Source of the DNA: Chitinophagales bacterium
GTDB lineage: Bacteria > Bacteroidota > Bacteroidia > Chitinophagales > UBA2359
Reading direction: 5' to 3'
NCBI GenBank assembly: GCA_020629335.1
Contig: JAHDDN010000230.1
Coordinates: 3,292-8,499 of the forward strand
DNA: 5,208 nt
The notes under the pieces were generated by a model. It was given only the letters and a program-made list of their open reading frames with translations, did no database searches and had not been told where the DNA came from. This document shows, in pieces, positions 1-5,208 of the stretch. Within the stretch, counting starts at the first letter, position 1. Each line of letters begins with the position of its first letter. Made by a program: the position numbers and the translations under genes.

Positions 1-2604
1 TTTTACAACCTTCTCTACATAGTGTTGATCGTTGGTGTAAATGTGTATATAATAGATTCCTGCTACTAATTTACTGCTATTGATACTAGTGTTATCGACA
101 CCTTGATATTGCTGTGAATAGAATATAGTTCCAGTAATATCCTGTATATTGATTCGTCTGATTAGTTGATTATCTAATCTAATAGATAGTTGCTCATTCA
201 TTGGAATGGGAAATATTTGTACATCATTAGATAAAGTTGATACATTAGTGATGAGACTTGGAATCTTTTGTTTATCGCATGGATTACCAATACCATCTTT
301 ATCAGAGTCTAATTGATTTGGATTAAACACAAATGGACAATTATCATCCTCGTTTAATATACCATCCTGATCAAGGTCTATATGAATAGTGCTAATTTGA
401 TGATAAGTCGGTGCAGTAGTAACAGGAAGTAAATCATTATAATAAAAAGTGGCTCGATTATAAATGATGCTTCCTATTGCAGCACTGGGCTTTGCTTTGA
501 TCTTAAATTGAACAAAACCTAAAGTGTCAGGGTTAATAGCCAAATCTTCAACAGCTGTCATTAATGTCCATTTCAGTTCATTACCATTGATAACTTCAAA
601 CTCAAAATCGTGGCTATTTCCAGCTAATTTAAAAGTTTTTATGTCTAATAAATCAATATCAATGGTATCTATTATCATCATGCCATGCATATAATGCATC
701 TCTTCACTCTTATCTATTTTAAAGCGAATTTTGTAAGTAATTTCGTCATCTTTAGATATATAGTGTTCATTTCCTATTCCTTGAGGAGAGGCTATTTTAT
801 CATTATCAGGCAATTGGTCAGTGATATTTTGACAATCACTTTCATAAGCAAATCGATCGTCTCCTTCGGGTAAGCTAATAATATTAGCCATTTCATCAGC
901 ACAGTCGTCTACTATAGCTTGTGTAAATTCATAGAATGGATTAGAAGGGGTTTGCATAGCCACTCCTCTATAAGCGAATCCCTCATCTAAGTATTGGAAT
1001 GTTTTAGTTTCATCCGCTTCTAATAATATTGTTTCTATGGCAATGAGCACATCATCTTCATAAAGTCGGAATTGCGTGCTATCGTTCATATCCTCCCCCT
1101 CATTTAGTATGACAAAATGAATACTATCTGTAGTGGACTCACAAAAACCATCAATAGATAAATTAGACTGATCCCATAGTAGTTCAATCTCTTCTTGACA
1201 AGTATTAGCAGGATAAATACGAGCCTCTACACAACTACCACTCCCAATCACCGCTTCACAAGAAACAGAATCCTGAATAGTAAAACGAGTACAAGCACCA
1301 TACTTAAGCGTGTCAATAAAAAATCTATACGCTGCGTTTACTGTCTCTTCCCAAGGAATAGAACTACTGAGTGGAATCACTTCTTCAGGAAAATAAACAT
1401 CCACATAAACTCCACTCGTATCCACAGTACCCAAATTACAACATTCAACCGTATACGTATTTTGATAACAAGCACTCAAAGCAGGAGTGCCTAAATTGAC
1501 TGCTAATAATGGACAAGCTTCCTGAGCACTAATGGGTAAATGATTATTCACTAAATGATCTCCAATAACATTAGAAGATAAGGTATAATTAATAGAATCC
1601 AAACAATTACTTTCCCACAAATTAGTACTAGCTTGATGAAACAAATCATGCGTCCCTAAAGCCGCTTCAATATGATAATAACCATCCTCAGCAGTAAAAA
1701 CAACTTGATCAAATTCATCTAAATAAACCATAATGTTAGATAAAGGAGATTCTTCAGGATCAAGCGTACAGTTGTCATTAACATCATAATAAGCCTGTCC
1801 ATAAATATTGATAATATCTAAACAACTTAAGTCTATTGCATAAAGATTGAGTAAGGGCATACTCGTAAATTCAGGTAAAACACCTTCCAAGTCATCATTT
1901 GGACAAATCATGAGATTGAGTATACTAGGGGTTTGAAAATCAGGAATAGGACCTGAAAAATTATTATCCCCTAAGAGTAAATAAGCTAAATTATCAAAGC
2001 CTTCAAAATCAGGTATAGGTCCACTCAATTGATTATCAGACAACATGAGCTGAGATACATTACTCAAATGTTCCAATGGAATACTGCCTGTTAAATTATT
2101 GCCTTGTAAACGCAGGACAGCTAAATTAGGCGTAAATTCAAAACTTGGTATCTCCCCCTCAAACTCATTATGATCCAACATAATGGACCAAATTTCAGGG
2201 ACTTGGTCAAATGCTGGAAGAGGACCCATCAGAGAATCTCCTTTCAAAATTAATTGCCCTAATTCAGCTAAGTCCAAATTAGGTAATGTTCCCACTAAAT
2301 TTTTATCGGTTAAAATGATCTCTTGCACATTACAACTATCCACCGCCTCCCAAGTATTTAAGCTAACCCCATACCATTTAGAAATCGGATTCACTAACCA
2401 TAAACTATCCTCAGGAATACCTGTCCAGTTTTCTCCACCAGTACTATTATAAAAATTAACTAATTCCATTGAATCGCTATAGAATACCGCATTACAATCC
2501 TGGGCATTCATATAAAAAGGGAATAAGCCAACTACCATTAGCAGCAGCTTATCCCATGACTTAGTTAAGAAGAGTAGCGAATTTGTTGTGTGTAGTTGTT
2601 TCAT
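1..2604 (-). CDS. Secreted leucine-rich-repeat multidomain protein with T9SS type A sorting domain (stop codon lies beyond the left edge)
   Basis: The frame is open for 868 codons from ATG at 2604 to position 1. Domains in order: signal peptide at residues 1-35, hydrophobic [11 protein letters not shown], cleavage likely after NAQ; LRR N-terminal cap at about 36-60 ([10 protein letters not shown]); seven or eight LRRs at 93-263; SdrD-B-like domain at about 267-314 ([14 protein letters not shown]); Cys-rich Ig/DUF11-like region at about 365-590; DUF7619-like domain at about 600-735 ([11 protein letters not shown]); thrombospondin type 3 segment at 743-777, with DxDxDG and DSDKDG calcium loops; T9SS type A domain at about 790-868. 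The usual YPNP of that domain reads FPIP here. The end at EKVVK is where such domains normally stop, so little is missing. No in-frame ATG occurs close upstream, and a promoter lies just before the start. Sec and T9SS export to the cell surface and PorU-type removal of the C-terminal domain follow from the family. A binding or adhesion role is inferred; no catalytic motif is seen. Confidence 0.93.
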   Translation of the reverse strand, partial: MKQLHTTNSLLFLTKSWDKLLLMVVGLFPFYMNAQDCNAVFYSDSMELVNFYNSTGGENWTGIPEDSLWLVNPISKWYGVSLNTWEAVDSCNVQEIILTDKNLVGTLPNLDLAELGQLILKGDSLMGPLPAFDQVPEIWSIMLDHNEFEGEIPSFEFTPNLAVLRLQGNNLTGSIPLEHLSNVSQLMLSDNQLSGPIPDFEGFDNLAYLLLGDNNFSGPIPDFQTPSILNLMICPNDDLEGVLPEFTSMPLLNLYAIDLSCLDIINIYGQAYYDVNDNCTLDPEESPLSNIMVYLDEFDQVVFTAEDGYYHIEAALGTHDLFHQASTNLWESNCLDSINYTLSSNVIGDHLVNNHLPISAQEACPLLAVNLGTPALSACYQNTYTVECCNLGTVDTSGVYVDVYFPEEVIPLSSSIPWEETVNAAYRFFIDTLKYGACTRFTIQDSVSCEAVIGSGSCVEARIYPANTCQEEIELLWDQSNLSIDGFCESTTDSIHFVILNEGEDMNDSTQFRLYEDDVLIAIETILLEADETKTFQYLDEGFAYRGVAMQTPSNPFYEFTQAIVDDCADEMANIISLPEGDDRFAYESDCQNITDQLPDNDKIASPQGIGNEHYISKDDEITYKIRFKIDKSEEMHYMHGMMIIDTIDIDLLDIKTFKLAGNSHDFEFEVINGNELKWTLMTAVEDLAINPDTLGFVQFKIKAKPSAAIGSIIYNRATFYYNDLLPVTTAPTYHQISTIHIDLDQDGILNEDDNCPFVFNPNQLDSDKDGIGNPCDKQKIPSLITNVSTLSNDVQIFPIPMNEQLSIRLDNQLIRRINIQDITGTIFYSQQYQGVDNTSINSSKLVAGIYYIHIYTNDQHYVEKVVK
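1816..2328 (-). repeat. Leucine-rich repeat block within the LRR protein
   Basis: Seven clear repeats and one degenerate repeat follow LxxLxLxxNxLxGxIPxF, the plant-type pattern. They begin near residues 93, 115, 138, 161, 183, 206, 228 and 251 of the protein, a period of about 23 residues. The best copies read [18 protein letters not shown] and [18 protein letters not shown]. The last copy ends in LSCLD and runs directly into the SdrD-B-like domain. Such a curved solenoid normally serves as a protein or glycan binding surface; the ligand here is unknown. Confidence 0.9.
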
Positions 2605-2623
2605 ATTCTCAGCAGTTGTTATA

Positions 2624-2655
2624 CAAATATGGCCATACAATTCCCTTTTTGCAAA
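2624..2655 (-). promoter_or_regulatory. Candidate Bacteroidota-type promoter of the LRR gene
   Basis: Read on the minus strand, TTTG (2655-2652) is followed after exactly 20 bases by CATATTTG (2631-2624). This matches the Bacteroidota -33 TTTG / -7 TAnnTTTG pattern except for the first base of the -7 box. Transcription would start a few bases after 2624, giving a very short leader before the ATG at 2604. The leader contains only a weak purine stretch (GAGA), as is usual in this phylum. The -33 box lies within a perfect 12-bp palindrome, TTTTTGCAAAAA (2646-2657). Confidence 0.5.
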
Positions 2656-2822
2656 AACAAATCACTAAAAAACAAGTAAAAATAGCTTTATTTTGATTTC
2701 TTAAATATATCTGAATATGCTTTTTTAGTTTGATATTGAGTATTCAATATATTAATTTAGATGTGGTGTAATTACATTGAAAAACATTGTTTTTTAATTT
2801 TTGTTCAATACTTCTTTAAAAT
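2656..2822. other. AT-rich intergenic stretch without a gene
   Basis: This stretch upstream of the LRR gene is very AT-rich, with runs of A and T and no sustained reading frame that looks like protein. I see no further good -33/-7 pair. It could hold upstream regulatory sequence, but nothing specific can be supported. Confidence 0.5.
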
Positions 2823-2826
2823 TTGG

Positions 2827-2841
2827 GCGCAACCCCTGCGC
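2827..2841. repeat. Small GC-rich hairpin GCGCA-ACCCC-TGCGC
   Basis: A perfect 5-bp stem (2827-2831 with 2837-2841) closes a 5-base loop, standing out from AT-rich flanks. With its flanks it reads GGGCGCAACCCCTGCGCTCG. This resembles, from memory, the GGGCGTTACC-type intergenic motif of many Bacteroidota. The A/T runs around it are not placed as in a canonical terminator. Confidence 0.5.
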
Positions 2842-2910
2842 TCGAAAAAAACCTTCATCACACAATCAACCAATTCATCCTTCCTCATTTTTCATTCATC
2901 ATTAAGCGAA

Positions 2911-3059
2911 GCGCAGCGGTCGGGCTATCCGTTCTTATGCGGCTATGTACCAGCTACTCCACTAAGCTGTACTTGTCTTCCACTGCGTGGCAAGCCTGCG
3001 TCCAGCTAAGTTCCGTAAGCTGTTCCATGTACGCCACATACCACTCCTATCCCTTGCGC
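2911..3059. repeat. Large imperfect palindrome 1, centred near 2986
   Basis: Matching segments are nested around one centre. They are GCGCA (2911) with TGCGC (3055-3059); GGG near 2922 with CCC ending at 3053; ATGCGGC..GTAC (2937-2950) with GTACGCCACAT (3029-3039); CAGCTAC (2951-2957) with GTAAGCTG (3015-3022); and AGCTG (2965-2969) with CAGCT (3003-3007). The tip is CCAC-TGC-GTGG (2980-2990). The arms are diverged and contain small indels. The left arm contains GGTCGGGCTATCCG, which I recognise as a common Bacteroidota intergenic motif. Open frames across it look like translated repeat, not protein. Confidence 0.65.
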
Positions 3060-3079
3060 AGAAAATAGCGCATAGTTCA

Positions 3080-3143
3080 TAGCGTTGAGTGATTAGTATA
3101 ATATTGATTAAGCTCATCCTTACACGCTCATCACTCATGGCTA
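3080..3143. repeat. Short inverted repeat around TGAGTGAT
   Basis: TAGCGTTGAGTGATTAG (3080-3096) pairs with the reverse complement of 3127-3143, which reads TAGCCATGAGTGATGAG. That is 14 matches in 17, including an 8-base perfect core, separated by 30 bases of AT-rich DNA. It lies directly after palindrome 1. TGAGTGATGAG-like stretches are frequent between Bacteroidota genes (from memory); no function is apparent. Confidence 0.5.
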
Positions 3144-3150
3144 ATTATGT

Positions 3151-3170
3151 CTTTCTGAACGAAGTGAAAG
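3151..3170. repeat. Copy of a CTGAACGAAGTGAA-type dispersed motif
   Basis: The 20 bases read CTTTCTGAACGAAGTGAAAG and can form a CTTTC/GAAAG stem with a 10-base loop. The core closely resembles the CATTCTGAACGAAGTGAAGAAT sort of sequence found between genes in many Bacteroidota genomes, as I remember it. The changes in this copy keep the stem paired. No gene is attached to it. Confidence 0.5.
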
Positions 3171-3255
3171 AACCACTTGAAAGGGAATACTTGAGAAAAG
3201 GCAAGATTGACTTTAAGTCGGGAGAAAAGCACCGACCAAAACAACAGGATAGTAA
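3171..3255. other. Intergenic spacer with no recognised feature
   Basis: Between the short dispersed motif and palindrome 2 I see no gene, hairpin or promoter. A short open frame crosses it from ATG 3137 to TGA 3283, but that frame is mostly repeat sequence and is not convincing. Confidence 0.4.
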
Positions 3256-3419
3256 TTATAGTCCTCCACGTCAGGATTTGTGAAAAGTTGATGAAGCTAT
3301 TTTTTTGACTCGCAAGGCGAAAAACGAAGGCAACGCATCGCGTTGGTGAGGCTTTTCAACGCAGCGAGGCGGGAAAATAGACCATCAAAACTCACAAATT
3401 TCGATGTGGTGGACTATAA
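3256..3419. repeat. Large imperfect palindrome 2, centred at 3338
   Basis: Left arm 3256-3336 aligns with the reverse complement of 3340-3419 over its whole length; about two-thirds of positions match by hand count. Identical blocks in order are TTATAGTCC, CCAC, ATTTGTGA, TTGATG, CTATTTT, CTCGC, GAAAA and AACGC. The tip is a perfect hairpin, CAACGC-ATC-GCGTTG (3331-3345). The inner part is GC-richer than the flanks. There is no transposase frame and no clear target-site duplication outside the outermost TTATAGTCC/GGACTATAA. It could be a decayed miniature element or a structured-RNA repeat. Confidence 0.75.
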
Positions 3420-3462
3420 CTCTGAGGCTTCAGCCGAAGAGGGCTGAGGATGAGTTTTTGGG

Positions 3463-3491
3463 CATGAAAAATATTTCATGTCGTAGACATG
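3463..3491. repeat. Two overlapping perfect hairpins sharing CATG
   Basis: CATGAAA-AATA-TTTCATG (3463-3480) is a perfect 7-bp stem. CATGTC-GTA-GACATG (3477-3491) is a perfect 6-bp stem. They share CATG at 3477-3480, so only one can form fully at a time. This could be a protein-binding site or part of a structured element; neither stem is followed by a T-run. Confidence 0.55.
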
Positions 3492-3545
3492 ATAAACATT
3501 GTAAGCCATGATTTTAATTGTGGATTCCTAAAATGCAAAGCAAAC

Positions 3546-3606
3546 GATCTCCCCGCAAGCAAAGCGAGCCATCTGATATCTAACAGCGAACGCAGTGAGC
3601 GATCTA
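3546..3606 (-). repeat. GC-rich CGCT repeat modules, distal pair
   Basis: On the minus strand two modules can be read. One begins TTAGATCGCTCACTGCG at 3606 and the other begins AGATGGCTCGC near 3574, ending in GAGATCG. The first contains the 18-base CAGCGAACGCAGTGAGCG (plus strand, 3584-3601). That 18-mer recurs exactly at 3682-3699, 98 bases to the right. Each module is bounded by an AGATC-like sequence. Confidence 0.6.
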
Positions 3607-3612
3607 AAAAAC

Positions 3613-3640
3613 CCATCGACTATGGACCATCGACCATCGA
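3613..3640. repeat. Tandem heptamer array, four copies of CCATCGA
   Basis: Four consecutive 7-base units read CCATCGA, CTATGGA, CCATCGA, CCATCGA. Three are identical and the second differs at three positions. The array sits between the two groups of CGCT modules. Heptamer arrays of this kind occur between genes in several Bacteroidota genomes (from memory); copy number may vary by slippage. Confidence 0.65.
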
Positions 3641-3644
3641 CTAA

Positions 3645-3674
3645 TAAAAAAGTCTGACAGGCTGCGCAGCAGCC
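3645..3674 (-). terminator. Possible intrinsic terminator of the beta-propeller T9SS gene
   Basis: On the minus strand, 51 bases past the stop codon, GGCTGC-TGC-GCAGCC (3674-3660) forms a perfect 6-bp GC stem. Eight bases later comes a run of six T (3651 to about 3646). The gap between stem and T-run is longer than in a textbook terminator. The stem is also one of the repeat modules, so it may have been recruited to this use. Confidence 0.35.
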
Positions 3675-3727
3675 GATCTCTCAGCGAACGCAGTGAGCGG
3701 TCTCTCGTCTGCCAGCGTAGCGGTCTA
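3652..3727 (-). repeat. GC-rich CGCT repeat modules, proximal triplet overlapping the stop codon
   Basis: Three consecutive modules of about 24-28 bases can be read on the minus strand. They are TAGACCGCTACGCTGGCAGA from 3727, AGACCGCTCACTGCGTTCGC from 3703, and AGATCGGCTGCTGCGCAGCC from 3679. All open with (T)AGAYCG and carry a GC-rich core. GTCTG(A/C)CAG occurs at both 3652 and 3708 on the plus strand. The first module's opening TAG is the stop codon of the upstream gene. Confidence 0.6.
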
Positions 3728-5208
3728 TTCAAGCACCACCAACTTCTGCCTCGCCACCAACTCCCCCCCATCATACAATAGCACCCAATACAAACCTTGA
3801 GGATAGCCATGAACCGCCAAATCATAAGCCGTATCAGCCGCCTGAATCGGAATCTGCTCTTGCAATTGCCCATCTCCTTGATAGATATAGAGTTGATACT
3901 TGCCTCGATCTTTTAAATGGGGCCAATAGATGGTAGCTTGATGATAAGCTGGATTAGGATAAACCGTCAAGTTTCGTATCCGATGCTCGACTTTAGTAGT
4001 AGCAGTTGGTAATACCAGTGAAGTACAATCAGGATTATCCTCCAACTCTCCTTCACAATTTACTTTTAATAGCCAGATAGCCGTTGGGCCATAATTGACT
4101 CTCCCTGTGACTATGAAACCTCCATCTAAGGTGGGTTCTACATCCCAAAAAACATTATGCGTTTGGTCATCATAAAAATATTGCTTCTGCCATAGTAGCT
4201 CTCCATCTTGACTGACTCTGGCCAACCAACCAAAATTATTGCCATTATAAGTTTCTGTAGTATTGCCAAAAACCAAGATAGAACTATCTGCTAATTCCTC
4301 TATATTAGGAATATGAGAGTAAGCTCCTGAATAAAAAGGGAGTTGCCATAATTGATTACCTAAGGTATCCATTTTGATAACCATACTAGTGCCATATTCC
4401 TGAGAAGGGGTAATCAATGTGTCTTTAGTGATGCTATAAACTATATTTTTATCTTGAGTAAGTAAAAAATGTGTCCCCCCCTTATGATTGTTATCTATAA
4501 ATAATTCTTTTTCTACCTCTCCATCTTTTTTTAAATAAAAAAAGTAAGAAACTCTTTTATCACCATAACTATCGGTAGAACCTCCAATCAACATTCTATC
4601 ATTGGGTAAGGCCACTGCATCCACCGCCCAATCATCAGCGTCATATCCCACTGCGGTTTCCCATAAAGTATTTCCTAAGGAGTCTGTTTTGACAATATAG
4701 GCATCATACTCCCCAGCTCCATAACTGGAAGTAATGCCTAATTGCATATAATTTCCTTCAGAAGTAACAAAAGCTCTATAACCAGACTCATATATGTCTC
4801 CCCCAAAGCTACGAGTCCAGATAGAATCGCCTTGCGCATTAAACTTCATTAAACGATAATTACCAGTAACACTTCCTCCTGTGGCATAACTTCCACCCCA
4901 AACAAAATTACCATTTTCAGCTTTTACAAAGCTTTCTGAAAGCCCTGCGAAATAGCTGCCAATAGTATCAAGATAAAGTTTTTTCCAATTAATATTGCCA
5001 TTTGAGTTAAGGCTATATATACTAATTCCTTGATGAAAGGTTTGACTACTAATATTACCACTAAACAAAACATAAGAGGAATCTGCTAATTGGTAAATGG
5101 TTCTTCCAGATTGTGCTAGAATCGTATTTTCTTCTAATATCGTATTGAAAGTATTTTGGGCTTGAGTTAGATTCGAAAAGAGTAAGCTAAAGAGGAGTAG
5201 TAAGCTGT
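3725..5208 (-). CDS. Secreted beta-propeller-like repeat protein with T9SS type A sorting domain (start codon lies beyond the right edge)
   Basis: The frame runs from the right edge (two bases, then 493 codons) to TAG at 3727-3725. A leftmost start at the TTG at 5068 would be wrong: in-frame sequence continues upstream into a signal peptide, SLLLLFSLLFSNLTQAQ (visible residues 1-17, cleavage likely after QAQ). The true ATG is therefore a few codons outside the window. Seven repeats of about 52 residues follow, each centred on a D/N-x-x-G-x-x-x-W strand. Examples are NSNGNINW near 66, KTDSLGNTLW near 173, KMDTLGNQLW near 278 and SQDGELLW near 332. Between them lie segments such as LDGGFIVTG. 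This pattern fits the blades of a propeller of bacterial cell-surface repeat type. Residues about 405-493 are the sorting domain, with VYPNPA at 415-420 and GLYWVLL near 471-477. The protein is exported by Sec and T9SS; no active site is seen, and its ligand is unknown. It lies 1.1 kb upstream of the LRR gene on the same strand, probably as a separate transcription unit. Confidence 0.93.
   Translation of the reverse strand, partial: SLLLLFSLLFSNLTQAQNTFNTILEENTILAQSGRTIYQLADSSYVLFSGNISSQTFHQGISIYSLNSNGNINWKKLYLDTIGSYFAGLSESFVKAENGNFVWGGSYATGGSVTGNYRLMKFNAQGDSIWTRSFGGDIYESGYRAFVTSEGNYMQLGITSSYGAGEYDAYIVKTDSLGNTLWETAVGYDADDWAVDAVALPNDRMLIGGSTDSYGDKRVSYFFYLKKDGEVEKELFIDNNHKGGTHFLLTQDKNIVYSITKDTLITPSQEYGTSMVIKMDTLGNQLWQLPFYSGAYSHIPNIEELADSSILVFGNTTETYNGNNFGWLARVSQDGELLWQKQYFYDDQTHNVFWDVEPTLDGGFIVTGRVNYGPTAIWLLKVNCEGELEDNPDCTSLVLPTATTKVEHRIRNLTVYPNPAYHQATIYWPHLKDRGKYQLYIYQGDGQLQEQIPIQAADTAYDLAVHGYPQGLYWVLLYDGGELVARQKLVVLE

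Noticed and set aside
1195..1494. A 99-codon plus-strand frame inside the LRR gene
   Set aside because: It is antisense to a strongly supported coding region and has a Thr/Ser/Arg-rich composition typical of a shadow frame. The same applies to the frames at 685-873 and 2183-2452.
2761..3068. Two overlapping plus-strand frames of about 80 codons across palindrome 1
   Set aside because: They overlap in different frames across the same repeat. The translations are rich in Ser, Cys and Arg without a domain pattern, as expected from translated intergenic repeats.
3137..3283. A 48-codon plus-strand frame from ATG 3137 (also readable with an earlier start at 3089)
   Set aside because: Its N-terminal codons are the dispersed motif and its C-terminal codons are the left arm of palindrome 2. 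There is no promoter or ribosome site, and I recognise no protein family. It is best read as chance translation of repeats.
2605..3724. A tRNA or other standard RNA gene in the gap
   Set aside because: The hairpins do not assemble into a cloverleaf with T-loop and anticodon-arm consensus bases, and no known riboswitch core is apparent.
2911..3727. CRISPR array or insertion sequence in the repeat-rich gap
   Set aside because: The repeats are not evenly spaced with unique spacers, and no cas gene, transposase fragment, or pair of clean terminal repeats with target duplications is visible.
3604..3873. An 89-codon minus-strand frame running from the propeller gene into the repeats
   Set aside because: It overlaps the T9SS sorting domain in another frame, and its tail is a translation of the CGCT modules and the heptamer array.
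1..5208. The two T9SS proteins as parts of one defence or toxin system
   Set aside because: Neither shows a catalytic, toxin or nuclease motif, and they are separated by 1.1 kb with likely independent transcription. Two T9SS cargo genes side by side are common in Bacteroidota.

Overview
The window looks like a piece of a Bacteroidota chromosome. Two genes, both on the minus strand, encode large exported proteins ending in type IX secretion system (T9SS) type A sorting domains, a system confined to that phylum. The DNA is AT-rich. The best promoter candidate fits the Bacteroidota -33 TTTG / -7 TAnnTTTG pattern, and there is no strong Shine-Dalgarno sequence. The intergenic DNA carries repeat modules of a style I associate with Saprospiria and related marine Bacteroidota. 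That finer placement is an impression from memory.

Layout, in the direction of transcription (right to left). From 5208 to 3725 runs a secreted protein whose first codons lie beyond the right edge. It has a signal peptide, about seven repeats of roughly 52 residues that look like beta-propeller blades, and a T9SS sorting domain. From 3724 to 2605 lie about 1.1 kb with no convincing gene. This stretch is a patchwork of GC-rich modules, large imperfect palindromes, small hairpins and a tandem heptamer array. From 2604 to the left edge runs an 868-codon open frame with no stop inside the window. Its product has a signal peptide, plant-type leucine-rich repeats, an SdrD-B-like domain, Ig/DUF11-like regions, a DUF7619-like domain, a thrombospondin type 3 calcium-binding segment and a T9SS sorting domain. 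Its stop codon is probably just outside the window.

Both products should cross the inner membrane by Sec and the outer membrane by T9SS, ending on the cell surface or in the medium. Neither has a recognisable enzyme active site; binding or adhesion is the natural inference. The genes are probably separate transcription units: the gap is long, the first gene has a candidate terminator, and the second has its own candidate promoter.

I found no defence system, mobile-element gene, CRISPR array, tRNA or rRNA. The least ordinary part is the intergenic patchwork. It holds two imperfect palindromes of about 150-165 bp, each with a small perfect hairpin at its tip. It also holds an array of CGCT-type modules, one of which contains the stop codon of the upstream gene. 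These are probably repeat families dispersed in the host genome, which only a genome-wide search can confirm.
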